This document shows positions 15,768-24,970 of a stretch of 38,718 nt of DNA, piece by piece. The position numbers and the translations under genes were made by a program. Source of the DNA: Candidatus Gallimonas merdae (GTDB taxonomy: Bacteria; Bacillota; Clostridia; Christensenellales; Borkfalkiaceae); assembly GCA_904419525.1 (NCBI GenBank), contig CAJFRT010000035.1, positions 1-38,718 of the forward strand, in the 5' to 3' direction. A model generated the notes under the pieces. That model made no database searches. It was not told the DNA's origin and saw nothing but the letters and a program-made list of their open reading frames with translations. Numbering within the stretch: position 1 is the stretch's first letter; every line of letters begins with the position of its first letter.

Positions 15768-15955
15768 GCAACATAAGAAACGGAAAGATTTCTTTTGAAA
15801 TTTTGGCTAATGAATCTTCTGTAATGCTATTAAGAGGATTACCCTTTGAGGTTTATAGCAATAGGTCGCCCCTATAATTAGCCACATGCTTTCTTTGTTG
15901 ACTAATTATAGGAGTGAAAAATCGTCTTTCCGAACGAAAGGTGACAACTGAAACT
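15768..15955 (+). promoter_or_regulatory. Long structured 5' leader of the HNH gene
   Basis: A leader of about 188 bases with several possible stems. TGCTAT pairs with ATAGCA enclosing about 24 bases, ATAGG pairs with CCTAT around GTCGCC, and CCTATAATTAG (15871-15881) pairs perfectly with CTAATTATAGG (15902-15912). A small CTTTC/GAAAG hairpin (15927-15941) covers part of the AAAGGTGA ribosome binding site. The ATAGG arms compete with each other, so alternative folds are possible. No known riboswitch family is recognised. Confidence 0.55.
15865..15925. repeat. Left inverted end motif of the HNH cassette
   Basis: GTCGCCC (15865-15871) and TATAGGAGTGA plus AAAATCGT (15907-15925) recur in inverted orientation at the other end of the gene (16894-16933). 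In the left copy a 35-base hairpin is inserted between the two blocks. Confidence 0.6.
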
Positions 15956-16894
15956 ATGGACTTAAACCATGAAACGGCTATGCGATTGTGGGTTAAGTCT
16001 TTCGGCAAAGAAACCAAAGTACAAGATTTTGCTGGACGTGAAATTGCCAAAGGCGCCTACGGTGATCGCAATAGTCAATATGGGTGGAATGTAGACCATA
16101 TTCTCCCCCAAAGTAAAGGCGGAACAACTGCTGATCATAATTTGGTGTGTTGCAATATCAAAACCAATGATGAAAAAGCCGATAAGTTCCCTTGTTTCAA
16201 TGCAAATGGCAAAAAATTTGAGATCATCAGAGTTCAAAACCACTATGAGATCAAACCTGCCGCAAATGTAACTCAGCAGGAAAAGCAATTCGATGACGAA
16301 CTCAATTTTTACGATTCTGCTTCCGGCTTGCGCTTTTTTAAGAAACTGAAAGGCATTCAAAATAAAAAGCGTTTCGTTGGATCAGTTCTTATCCGAATCG
16401 AAAAGTTGCAAAATAACGCGGTAGTTGATTTTATTGAAGCATTGTTTTCAGAAGAAAACATTTCGTACCCAGATTTCAAACCATATATTGGATATGGACT
16501 CATCAGTAACAGACCGTCATCCGAATTGCGTATTCTTGTAACAAACTACGACATGCCGCAAAAAGATGATATCTCCGAATTGCTCAATCGGTGCATTTTG
16601 CTAAATACATATTTTAGCGCGTACTTTTATCCGCTTGACTATGTTCAAAGTTATGAAATTGATTTTTCGGTTATGCATTTTGACGATAAAAACAAAATGT
16701 ATGATTATATGAAAAATGGCGGTGAGCTTGCGCAAATTAAAGGTGGTTTAGACAATACACTGTATATTAGTGATTTGGTCATTATCAATACCGAAGCCAA
16801 AGAAAAACTTTCGGAAACGGGCAAGCTCCAACAATACGATTACGTATATTCGCAATTATCTAAAAATTTGAAAAAGGAGGTTGAAGGAAGGTAA
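15956..16894 (+). CDS. HNH endonuclease with unknown C-terminal domain
   Basis: This 312-residue protein has an N-terminal HNH nuclease. D47-H48 in WNVDHILPQSKGG, H61-N62 in ADHNLVCC and the following NIKTNDEKADK helix make a complete beta-beta-alpha-metal site within residues 42-80. Residues 100-312 are a separate domain (LRFFKKLKGIQNKKRFVGSV, YPDFKPYIGYGLISNR) that I do not recognise. I start it at ATG 15956 because AAAGGTGA lies 11 bases upstream; the GTG at 15914 is fused to its own AGGA and the segment between is not protein-like. The gene stands alone between fba and ktrA in an AT-rich block with matching inverted motifs at both ends, which suggests a mobile or homing-type unit. A stand-alone defence nuclease is the alternative. 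Confidence 0.82.
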   Translation: MDLNHETAMRLWVKSFGKETKVQDFAGREIAKGAYGDRNSQYGWNVDHILPQSKGGTTADHNLVCCNIKTNDEKADKFPCFNANGKKFEIIRVQNHYEIKPAANVTQQEKQFDDELNFYDSASGLRFFKKLKGIQNKKRFVGSVLIRIEKLQNNAVVDFIEALFSEENISYPDFKPYIGYGLISNRPSSELRILVTNYDMPQKDDISELLNRCILLNTYFSAYFYPLDYVQSYEIDFSVMHFDDKNKMYDYMKNGGELAQIKGGLDNTLYISDLVIINTEAKEKLSETGKLQQYDYVYSQLSKNLKKEVEGR

Positions 16895-16933
16895 CGACTT
16901 TCTCACTCCTATAAAACCAGGTTAAAGGGCGAC
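16894..16933. repeat. Right inverted end motif of the HNH cassette
   Basis: ACGACTTTCTCACTCCTATA (16894-16913) and GGGCGAC (16927-16933) are the inverted counterparts of the left motif. The repeat starts at the last base of the HNH stop codon. Confidence 0.6.
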
Positions 16934-16944
16934 ATTAACCTAAC

Positions 16945-16983
16945 AAAAAGAGCACCTATTCAAAACGAATAGGTGCTCTTTTT
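16945..16983. terminator. Bidirectional terminator between HNH gene and ktrA
   Basis: A perfect 17-bp stem (16945-16961 with 16967-16983) with a 5-base loop has A runs and T runs on opposite sides. It can terminate both the plus-strand HNH gene and the minus-strand ktrA. Confidence 0.92.
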
Positions 16984-17017
16984 GTTTACCGTCGATTTAT
17001 ACCTAATGCTACCGGAA

Positions 17018-17671
17018 TTATTTCTGTTTGTTCGTGAATGCCAGGAGCTGTTCGGTGTTGCCGAACACAAGGAGCTGGTCCCCTTCCTGAAAGACATAGG
17101 AGCCGTCGAGCGAAGAGATGACGTTCCCGCCGTTTTTGACGGTCAGAATGTTCATGCCGTACTGCCCGCGGGGATTGATCTCTACAAGCGACTTTTTCAG
17201 CCATTTTTTGGGCAGGGCGATCTCGAAGATCGAATACTGCGAATCGAGGTCGACAAAGTTGATGACGTTGTCCGTATTCAGGCGCACGGCAAGTTTTTCG
17301 GCGATATCCGCATCGGGATAGATGACCTCGTCTGCGCCGACGCGCATCAGGAACTTGCGCTGGATCTCCGTCATTGCGCGGGAGACCACCTTTTTCGCGC
17401 CGCAGTCCTTCAGATTGGATGTGATCTCCAGGGACGCCTGAAAGTCATCGCCGATCGTCACGACGCAGGCGTCAAAGGAAGGGATATCCATGGTTTCAAG
17501 GTTGTCCAGGCTCATGCAGTTGGCAATGAGCGCATTGGTATAGCGCGGCGCAAGCGAGTTGATGACGTCCTCGTTCTTATCGACGATCATCACTTCGTCG
17601 CCCATGCCGAGCAGCTTTTCGCCCAGCGTCCTGCCGAACTTTCCCATGCCGATGAGTAATACGGAAATCAT
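17018..17671 (-). CDS. ktrA: Potassium uptake regulatory subunit KtrA/TrkA
   Basis: This 217-residue cytoplasmic gating subunit of a Ktr-type potassium channel has an RCK_N Rossmann domain at the N-terminus (GMGKFGRTLGEKL at 8-20, acidic IVDKNED after the second strand) and an RCK_C domain from about 135. It binds nucleotide and controls the membrane pore KtrB encoded just upstream. The start is ATG 17671 behind CAGGAG. It follows ktrB by 54 bp in the same direction, so both are expected on one transcript from the promoter at 19144. The bidirectional terminator at 16945-16983 closes the unit. Length and domain order are normal. Confidence 0.94.
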   Translation of the reverse strand: MISVLLIGMGKFGRTLGEKLLGMGDEVMIVDKNEDVINSLAPRYTNALIANCMSLDNLETMDIPSFDACVVTIGDDFQASLEITSNLKDCGAKKVVSRAMTEIQRKFLMRVGADEVIYPDADIAEKLAVRLNTDNVINFVDLDSQYSIFEIALPKKWLKKSLVEINPRGQYGMNILTVKNGGNVISSLDGSYVFQEGDQLLVFGNTEQLLAFTNKQK

Positions 17672-17725
17672 AAAATTCTCCTGTCAGATATTGCGCTTGT
17701 TTTTAACAGATACCAAAGATAAAAC

Positions 17726-19096
17726 TCAGCCGATGAACACGTTGTCGATGGGACGGCGCACCGCTGCCTCGCTCTTTTTGTTGCGTTTGAGCGCGAACGC
17801 AAAGGTCAGGATCCCGACGCGCCCCAGATACATGAGCATGATCAGAATAAATTCGGAAACGACGGAAATCTTTGCAGTGAGCGCCTGCGTCAGTCCGACC
17901 GTGCCGATGGCCGAGACCGTCTCGAACATGACCGCCGAGAAACTGGCGAAATCCTCTCCGTTTAATCTGTCCGGCTCGATGGCATTGATCAGAAGGGTCG
18001 CCGTGACCGTCAGTACCAGGTAGGCGACAAAGACGGCAAGCGCCTGCACGAGCGTTCCGTGATCGATCCGGCGTTTCCCGATGGTGATGTCTTTTTTCCC
18101 GCGCATGACCGAGAACATGCCCACAAGAATGACGGTGAACGTGCTGACCTTGACGCCGCCGCCCGTCGAGCCCGAACATGCGCCGATGAACATGAGAATG
18201 ATCATCAGAAGAGTGCCGCTGTTGGAGAGGGTCGCGGGGTCGGTGGTGAAATACCCCGCCGTGCGCGCGGTGGTCGCATTGAAGAAGGAACACAGCAGCT
18301 TATCGCCGAAATTGAAGCCGGCATAGCTCGGATTGTTCCACTCGAAGACCATAAAGAGCGACGTTCCCGCAATCAGAAGAACGGCCGTACCGATGAGGGC
18401 AAGACGGGTGTAGAACTGGAACTTCCTCGGATTTCCCTTGCAGTCCGCAACGTCGCCCCAGACGCAGAAGCCGAGCCCGCCGATGATGATCAGAAAGCAG
18501 ATGACCAGGGAGACGAGCGGATCGCGCGCATAGTCCACCAGAGACATGGGGCCGATGATGTCGAATCCCGCATTGCAGAAAGCCGAGATGGAATGGAACA
18601 CGCCGTACCAGATGCCGACTGCACCGTAATCGGGGATAAAGCGGATCATCAAAAGCAATGCCCCCGCCGCCTCAAAGATGAGCGTGCCAAGAAGAATGCG
18701 CTTGACGAGCTTTTTGACGCCCGTCAGCTTGCTTTCCCCCACCGACTGCACCATCGCCGTGCGTTCATACAGACCGAAGTTTTTCCCGCCAATCGCCATG
18801 AAGAGAATGGAGACGAGCGTCGTAAAACCCAGTCCGCCGACCTGGATCAGACAGAGAATGACGACATGCCCGAACGTGGTCCAGTGCTCGGCCGTGACCA
18901 CGGGCGTGAGGCCCGTGACGCAGGTGGCGGAAGTCGCGGTGAACAGGCCGTCGACATAATCCGCAAACGTCCCCCACTCCCCGCTCTGCTTGGCAAAGGG
19001 CAGCACAAGCAAAAAGCTGCCGAAGAGAATGAGCAGCAGATACCCCAGTGTGAGATACCGCCAGACGCTCATTCTCCGTTTGACCTTGAATTTCAT
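17726..19096 (-). CDS. ktrB: Potassium transporter pore subunit KtrB/TrkH
   Basis: This 456-residue membrane protein of the SKT family has four pore-loop repeats. The selectivity segments are visible as TSATCVTGLTPV, SAFCNAGFD, TARTAGYFT and SAIGTVGLT, each with the key glycine. The intramembrane gate loop lies in the third repeat region (GACSGSTGGGVKVST). It imports potassium together with KtrA. The start is ATG 19096 six bases after GAGGAG, and the leader is about 40 bases long. That leaves no room for a c-di-AMP (ydaO-type) riboswitch such as precedes some ktr operons. Confidence 0.95.
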   Translation of the reverse strand: MKFKVKRRMSVWRYLTLGYLLLILFGSFLLVLPFAKQSGEWGTFADYVDGLFTATSATCVTGLTPVVTAEHWTTFGHVVILCLIQVGGLGFTTLVSILFMAIGGKNFGLYERTAMVQSVGESKLTGVKKLVKRILLGTLIFEAAGALLLMIRFIPDYGAVGIWYGVFHSISAFCNAGFDIIGPMSLVDYARDPLVSLVICFLIIIGGLGFCVWGDVADCKGNPRKFQFYTRLALIGTAVLLIAGTSLFMVFEWNNPSYAGFNFGDKLLCSFFNATTARTAGYFTTDPATLSNSGTLLMIILMFIGACSGSTGGGVKVSTFTVILVGMFSVMRGKKDITIGKRRIDHGTLVQALAVFVAYLVLTVTATLLINAIEPDRLNGEDFASFSAVMFETVSAIGTVGLTQALTAKISVVSEFILIMLMYLGRVGILTFAFALKRNKKSEAAVRRPIDNVFIG

Positions 19097-19143
19097 GAAC
19101 TCCTCTTATGCGGAACACGCTCGCCGCACGCTCCGCCCGGAAA

Positions 19144-19172
19144 ATCGTATCATATCACAGGTACAATGTCAA
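19144..19172 (-). promoter_or_regulatory. ktrBA promoter
   Basis: TTGACA (19167-19172), 17 bp, TACGAT (19144-19149) on the minus strand. Confidence 0.8.
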
Positions 19173-19237
19173 CCGTTTGCAGCGATTCCGGACAAAAAGA
19201 AGCAAACGGAACTTTTTCCTCAAAAACCGCCTTCTTT

Positions 19238-22200
19238 TTACGCCAGCGAGATCCTGTCCGAGACCGAACGGACGAACAGGCCCTTTTCCTCACCGTACGA
19301 GATGCAGTCGCGCAGGAACATCTGGAAGCGCTCCCCTTGCTTGACGGCGGGGAACACGCCCGCCAGCAGCGCGCACAGTTCGTCCATATACAGAGCGACC
19401 CGTTCGCCGAGCGCCGCCTTGACGACGGACACGACTTCATAGACGGTGAGGTCGTCCCCGCTGCGGCGCACCGCGTTCTCGCTCTCCGTGCGGAATTTGC
19501 CGATCTCGATCGCGCGCGGGTTCTTGTAGAAATAATCGGTGTTCATCACGCGGTCGCGGTGGAGCGCACAGCCGTCGATCAGGGAATCGAGGCGGCTTTC
19601 CACCTTGGATCCGCTCTTCTGAATGCCGAACGTCGCAAGGCAGCGCTTTTTCAGGAACGCGCGCGAAATGGGCTCTTCCGCCGCCACGATCTCCTTGATG
19701 CGCGCCATGATCGCAGCATCGTTCTCGCCGCCCGTGACGAACGCCGCCACCTCGCTGGCGGTGGGCTTTACCGCCTTGTAGGGCTTCGACCACTTGGCGA
19801 TCCAGCTGCCCGACTTGCTGTCTGCACCCGTCAGACGGTCGAGCACGTCCTTGATGCGCTTGATCTCGCGCTTGGGATTGTTGTAATAGTTGACGCTGTT
19901 CACGCGCACCACGTTCCAGTTGCCGCGCTTGAGCGTCTGCACCTGCAGGATATTCCTGTCCTTGACGGAAAACTGGTCGGTGCCGTCGCACAGCACGCCC
20001 AGAAGGAAGCGGTGCTTGTTTTTGGGATCGACGACGCCGACGTCCACCTTAAAGTCAGATGCGCCGACGTCGTAGCGGCACTCATAGCCACACGCGGAAA
20101 GTTCTTCGGCGATATATTTGCCGATGCCGGCGCCCGTTCTGACGGAAGCGGAGGGCGCCGCAAGCGTCGTCCTGCCCTTTTCCGCAAATTCCAGAAAGGC
20201 CTTGAGCCCCGCCACGCCCTTCGAGGAGGTCTTGGCAAGGTCGATCATGGGAGAGGTCATCGTGGAAAAGACGAGCATCTCCTCGCGGGCGCGCGATACG
20301 GCCACGTTGAGGCGCCGCCAGCCCCCTGCCTGATTGAGCGGGCCGAAGTTGAGGGACACGCGCCCGGTGCTGTCCGGGCCGTAGCAGACGGAAAAGAGAA
20401 TGACGTCGCGCTCGTCGCCCTGCACGTTTTCAAGGTTCTTGACAAAGAGCGGCTCCTCCCTGTCATATGCAGCCGCGTCCAGATGCCTTGCGATGATCTC
20501 CTTTGTCAGAAGCCGATCGATGTCGTCGCGCTGTGCGCTCGAGAACGTGACGATGCCCATGCTCGACTTGGAGAGAACGGGGTCGGAAAGCCTGCGCACG
20601 ACCTCCCTGACGAGCGCTTCCGCCTCCTTGCGGTTGCGCTTGGTGAACCCGCGGTCATAGGTGCCGTCCACAAGGACGAGCTTCACGCGGCTGTCCATGG
20701 CGTCGGGCGACGGGAAGGTGCAAAGACGGTTGTCATAGTACATGCTGTTGGAGAACGCGATGAGGCTCTCGTGCTTGCTGCGGTAATGCCAGACAAGGTG
20801 CCGCTCCGGCATGCCGAGCGCAAGGCAGTCGTCCAGCACGCTCTCAAGGTCCTCGTTTTCAAGGTTCTCCTCGTCCACATAGGCGGTATGGAAGAACGCC
20901 GTGGGCGGCAGCTGTTTGGGGTCTCCCACGACGATCGCCGCCTTGGCGCGCGCGATCGAACCGACCGCCTCGGCCGTGGACATCTGGGACGCTTCGTCGA
21001 AGATGACAAGGTCGAACTGATCGGCGACGGGCTGCAGATACTGCGCAACCGTGGTGGGGCTCATGAGCATGCAGGGCGCCACGACCCCCATCAGCGTGGG
21101 GATCTCGGCGAACATTGCGCGCAGACCTGCGCCGCGCAGATTGCTCTTGGAAAGGCGGGTGAACGCATTCAGCTCCACGGAGAGGCTCCCCTCTTCGTCG
21201 GAGGAGGGCAGGCGGGAAATGAGCCGCGCACGGATATGTTCCCGCGTGAGCCGCGCAAACTCGTCCCAGGAGAGGCGGAATTTTTCCACCGTGTCCTCCA
21301 GCGTCCCCACCGTCATGCGCGAGAGCGCGGGATCGGCCGGAATGTTGATTTCAAGGAAATTGCGGTAGACGTTCTTTTCAAATCCCGCAAGCACGTTGTC
21401 CGTGCGGAACCTGCCGCTCTCCAGCGCCTCGGTGATGAAGTTGAGCCCGAGGTCGGAGAGCCTGAGCGCGGTCGCGCGGTACATGCACCAGTTGGGGAGC
21501 ATGTCGATGTTGTCGATGAGCGCGCTCGCCTTGGAGGAGAAATAGTCGAGGACGTCCTCTTCCTTCAGCTTGTCGCGGTCGGCCTTGGTGATATCGAGGA
21601 AGGAATCCTGCGCGAAGAAGTAACTTTCCGCCGCCTTCAGGTAGCCCTCGAGCACGGGCCTTGTGTAGCCGCTCGTCGCGCGGATGCACATGCCGTTGAA
21701 CGCGTCCGGATTGTAGTCCATAAAGACGGCCGCGGCGCGCGCATGAAGATCGGACAGATCGGCAAGAAAGTCGGAACGTTTTTTGAAATTGATGCGTCCC
21801 GCGCGGTCGGTGAAGCTGCGCGCGAGCGGCGTGTTGTCCGTCACGCGCCCCATCGCGCCGTAAATTTCCACGAGCGTTTCAAGGAATTTGAACACGTCCT
21901 TGTCGTCGAGCGGGCGCAGCGCCGCCTTATCCAGCCGCTTTGCGACCGCCTTGGCCGTGCGGTTGAGCTTCCAGTCCCCGCCCTCTTCGCAGAATTTTTT
22001 GAGCTCGGGATATTCCTTGTCGAGCTCCACAAGCGTTTTGAAGTGCTTGTAGTAATATTCCAGGCAGGTATCCAGCCGCTTGTTCGCGTTGAAAAACAGG
22101 TAGAATTCCGCCTCGTCCACGCCCGTGAAATATTTGTCGTACGTGCCGGCGACAAGTTTCCGGGCGAGCTCGGAGAGTGCGCGGATCTTGCGGAGCGTGA

Positions 22201-24853
22201 GCGTGGAAACTTTCTGGCGGTAAAATTCCAGAAAGAGCGCAAGGAAGGCCTTCAGATGCTTGATCTCGGCGAGCATGACTTCGCAGGCGCAGAACAGTTT
22301 GTCGCGCAGCGTCTGCGAATATTCGGTCAGATTGACGTTTTCAAAGGGGGAATTTTTTACGCCGCCGCATTCCTTCGCCGCGGCCGCCGCTGACAGGATC
22401 ATGCGCCGGCATTCGGAGAGCTTCTCCTCGGTGAGCGAGTCGTAGAACGAGCTTTCAATGTCCAGAATGTCGGGGGCGTTCTTGTTTTTCAGATACAGAA
22501 GGATCGCCTGATAGACGGAGATCCCCAGGCGGCGCTTTTCATGCAGGGCGCGCATGGGGCCCTTGAGCTCCTCGCGCAGAGCGATCAGTTCCTTGGCGCG
22601 CTCGGAAAATCCCGCCGCGTCCTCCGCCTTGGCAAGGGCGAGCGTCTGATCGAGCCGCCGCAGGACATCCGTCTTATCCGTCTTGTTGGAATGCAGTTCC
22701 AGGCAGAATTCGCCGATGCCGATGGAATCGAGCCGCTTTTTGACGACGTCGAGCGCCGCCTTCTTTTCCGCAACGAACAGCACGCGCTTTCCGTCCGACA
22801 GCGCGTTCGCGATGATGTTTGTGATCGTCTGGCTCTTGCCCGTTCCGGGCGGGCCGTGCAGGACAAAACTTGCGCCCGCGCCCGACAGCGCGACCGCCGA
22901 ATACTGCGAACTGTCCGAAGGCAGCGGCAGAAGCACCTGCTCCGGATCCCCGTCGTCCTCTTCGGGGGGTGCGGCCGTCTCGGGGCGCTCCATGCGGTTG
23001 TTGAGGAGCGCGGACACGACGGCGTTTTTGGACAGTTCCCCGATATGGTTGCGGATGTCGTTCCACATGAGGTAGCTCTGGAAGGAGAATGCCGCAAGGT
23101 AGACGTCCTCCACGACGTCCCAGCCCTTCATGTTCGCCGTCTCGGCGCGCACCATGGCAAGGATCTCGGCGATCCTGAGCGCGGCGACGTCCCCGCCCAG
23201 TCCGCGCACATCGATGTTGAACTCCTGCTTGAGAAATTCAAGCAGCGTGGAATTGACGAAATAGCCCTCGTCCTGCGACACGCTGACGGAATAGTCCTCG
23301 TTCCCCTTGGCGCGGCCGATCTGCGCGGGCGCAAGCACGAGCGGGGCATAGCGCTGGACGCCGTCGCTGCCCGTATAGCGCAGAAATCCGAACGCAAGAT
23401 AGAGCACCTTGGCGCCCGTCTCTTCCTCCGCCTCGCGGTTGCGCCGCATGAGGCGGCTTGCGACTTCCGCCGTCGTCTTGCTGTCCGCACACGCGCGCAG
23501 AATGCCCTTCTTCTGTTCGAGGAGGACGAGCTCCCTGCGCTGACGGGCAAGTTCGCCGCCGAACGGCAGCACGGTCTCGTACGTGTTTTCGCCCTTCAGG
23601 CGCATGCCGCCCTTTTCGAGCAGCAGGGAATACAGCTCGTCCGCCCCCGCTTCATACAGGTGCACGGCGTTTTTTCCGCTGAAATTGAGCAGCGTGTTTT
23701 TGGTGGTAAGGTCGAGCAGCCGCCGCTCCCACTGCTTATTTTTGGGCTGTTTCCCGTCCAGCGTGAGCTTGCGGAACGCGGGAATGGGTGCGGGCGCAGA
23801 GTCGTCGGACATCTCCTCCTCTTTGAGGAGTTCGTAGCCCTTGAGCCCCTTGCCGCGCACGGGGCAGGCGCGCACGCCCCCCATGCGGCAGCGGCGTATA
23901 TCCACAAAGCATTCATAAAGGCCGCTTTTGAGTTTCTGGCGGAAATGCCCCTCGGAGGGCGTGAACGCCGCATTGGAGGCGGAGAACAGATCTTCCGCGT
24001 CGATAAAGCTCAGATTGTTGATCCCCTCGGAGACATATTTGCCGACGATCTCCGCGTCGTCCGTCACGGTGTCGAGGAAACAGCTCTCATACAGCCAGAG
24101 TCCGACGGCGATGCCCGTCTTGCCGACGGCCAGCACGGGATTGAGGTGAGCGGCCTCGAAACACGCCGCCGTGAACACGGCAAGCTCGGCAGCCGTTGCA
24201 GAGCGGTCCTTGACGAGAGATCCCTGTCTGGCCACGCACAGAGGCGCAGTAAAGTCGCTTTCCCCGGCCTTGTCGATCGCAAGCGCCTTGATCGCGGCGT
24301 AGATCGCCGCGGCGATCTGGCGCACGTCGTTCTTGTCCGCGCCCGTGTACCCGTAAAATTCAGCGCTCTTGTTCCACTTTTTCAGCCGCTTTCCCGCGTC
24401 GGAAAGGACGGCGGCGCAGTCCGCAAGGCGGGGCCGCACAAACGCGGCAAGGCGTTCGGCGTTGCCGTCCAGCCCCTCCCACCAGTCGAATGGGAGCGCC
24501 GTGATCTCGGCAGCCGCCGATGCGACAGGCTTGCCGTCGAGACGCGCCGTGACCGTGACGGGACAGACGCGCACTTCATCGTTTTCGGCCAGCAGCAGCG
24601 GAGAAAAGATCCCCTCCGCCGTCAGTTCCACCGAACTTTCAAACGGAACTTCCGCCTGCGTCTCATACGGGACAAGGAGCCCCGATTCGCTCTCCACGCT
24701 TACCTGAAGCGTGACGGCCTCCGAAGAATCGTTTCTGACCTGTACGGAGACGGGCGTTGCAAGAAAATAGTCGGCATAGCCGACATACCGCGGAAACAGC
24801 GGCTCGATCGCAAAGTTGTTTCTGTCCGTAATTTTCCCTTTCTTCGTTGTCAT
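19238..24853 (-). CDS. Giant DUF4011-type SF1 helicase with Vsr/DUF559-like nuclease domain
   Basis: This 1871-residue protein starts with a beta-rich region of about 130 residues and a helical part, then a DUF4011-like segment (KQWERRLLDLTTKNTLLNF near 375-395). A split SF1 helicase follows: Walker A GPPGTGKS near 666-673, DEAS near 1283-1287 with GDPKQLPP after it, HYRSKHE, QGDERD near 1476 and VAVSRARE near 1517. After it comes a Vsr/DUF559-like nuclease module (FKVDVGVVDP near 1598, LLGVLCDGTDQF near 1618, then VKDRNILQV...NWNVVRVNS). Relatives usually read IECDG with a nearby YH, so the acidic and histidine positions are changed here. A DUF3320-like domain ends the protein. The start is ATG 24853 behind GAGGAG. 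Relatives have been linked to defence or repair; the role here is unknown. Confidence 0.88.
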   Translation of the reverse strand: MTTKKGKITDRNNFAIEPLFPRYVGYADYFLATPVSVQVRNDSSEAVTLQVSVESESGLLVPYETQAEVPFESSVELTAEGIFSPLLLAENDEVRVCPVTVTARLDGKPVASAAAEITALPFDWWEGLDGNAERLAAFVRPRLADCAAVLSDAGKRLKKWNKSAEFYGYTGADKNDVRQIAAAIYAAIKALAIDKAGESDFTAPLCVARQGSLVKDRSATAAELAVFTAACFEAAHLNPVLAVGKTGIAVGLWLYESCFLDTVTDDAEIVGKYVSEGINNLSFIDAEDLFSASNAAFTPSEGHFRQKLKSGLYECFVDIRRCRMGGVRACPVRGKGLKGYELLKEEEMSDDSAPAPIPAFRKLTLDGKQPKNKQWERRLLDLTTKNTLLNFSGKNAVHLYEAGADELYSLLLEKGGMRLKGENTYETVLPFGGELARQRRELVLLEQKKGILRACADSKTTAEVASRLMRRNREAEEETGAKVLYLAFGFLRYTGSDGVQRYAPLVLAPAQIGRAKGNEDYSVSVSQDEGYFVNSTLLEFLKQEFNIDVRGLGGDVAALRIAEILAMVRAETANMKGWDVVEDVYLAAFSFQSYLMWNDIRNHIGELSKNAVVSALLNNRMERPETAAPPEEDDGDPEQVLLPLPSDSSQYSAVALSGAGASFVLHGPPGTGKSQTITNIIANALSDGKRVLFVAEKKAALDVVKKRLDSIGIGEFCLELHSNKTDKTDVLRRLDQTLALAKAEDAAGFSERAKELIALREELKGPMRALHEKRRLGISVYQAILLYLKNKNAPDILDIESSFYDSLTEEKLSECRRMILSAAAAAKECGGVKNSPFENVNLTEYSQTLRDKLFCACEVMLAEIKHLKAFLALFLEFYRQKVSTLTLRKIRALSELARKLVAGTYDKYFTGVDEAEFYLFFNANKRLDTCLEYYYKHFKTLVELDKEYPELKKFCEEGGDWKLNRTAKAVAKRLDKAALRPLDDKDVFKFLETLVEIYGAMGRVTDNTPLARSFTDRAGRINFKKRSDFLADLSDLHARAAAVFMDYNPDAFNGMCIRATSGYTRPVLEGYLKAAESYFFAQDSFLDITKADRDKLKEEDVLDYFSSKASALIDNIDMLPNWCMYRATALRLSDLGLNFITEALESGRFRTDNVLAGFEKNVYRNFLEINIPADPALSRMTVGTLEDTVEKFRLSWDEFARLTREHIRARLISRLPSSDEEGSLSVELNAFTRLSKSNLRGAGLRAMFAEIPTLMGVVAPCMLMSPTTVAQYLQPVADQFDLVIFDEASQMSTAEAVGSIARAKAAIVVGDPKQLPPTAFFHTAYVDEENLENEDLESVLDDCLALGMPERHLVWHYRSKHESLIAFSNSMYYDNRLCTFPSPDAMDSRVKLVLVDGTYDRGFTKRNRKEAEALVREVVRRLSDPVLSKSSMGIVTFSSAQRDDIDRLLTKEIIARHLDAAAYDREEPLFVKNLENVQGDERDVILFSVCYGPDSTGRVSLNFGPLNQAGGWRRLNVAVSRAREEMLVFSTMTSPMIDLAKTSSKGVAGLKAFLEFAEKGRTTLAAPSASVRTGAGIGKYIAEELSACGYECRYDVGASDFKVDVGVVDPKNKHRFLLGVLCDGTDQFSVKDRNILQVQTLKRGNWNVVRVNSVNYYNNPKREIKRIKDVLDRLTGADSKSGSWIAKWSKPYKAVKPTASEVAAFVTGGENDAAIMARIKEIVAAEEPISRAFLKKRCLATFGIQKSGSKVESRLDSLIDGCALHRDRVMNTDYFYKNPRAIEIGKFRTESENAVRRSGDDLTVYEVVSVVKAALGERVALYMDELCALLAGVFPAVKQGERFQMFLRDCISYGEEKGLFVRSVSDRISLA

Positions 24854-24904
24854 ACCGCTCCTCTCTCCCCGCGCACGGGAGAGTTATTGTTTTCTTTCCT
24901 TTCC

Positions 24905-24933
24905 ATTATACCATTTCCCGCCGCAAATGGCAA
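24905..24933 (-). promoter_or_regulatory. Promoter of the giant helicase gene
   Basis: TTGCCA (24928-24933), 17 bp, TATAAT (24905-24910) on the minus strand, giving a leader of about 45 bases. Confidence 0.8.
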
Positions 24934-24970
24934 CCTTTGCCGCAAAACTTATTTCACACATTTCGCAAGC

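Noticed and set aside
15956..16894. IscB/HEARO-type RNA-guided nuclease
   Set aside because: The protein has an HNH site at its N-terminus but no RuvC motifs or bridge helix, and the leader does not resemble the long HEARO RNA.
15768..16940. Group I or group II intron
   Set aside because: The unit lies between complete genes after a terminator, with its own promoter. No conserved intron core or reverse transcriptase is seen.
19097..19237. c-di-AMP riboswitch before ktrB
   Set aside because: The leader from the predicted promoter is only about 40 bases, too short for the ydaO/yuaA class.
18059..22393. 1444-residue plus-strand frame
   Set aside because: It runs antisense to ktrB and the giant helicase. 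It consists of low-complexity Arg/His/Ala/Glu text with no motifs, the usual shadow of GC-rich coding sequence on the other strand.
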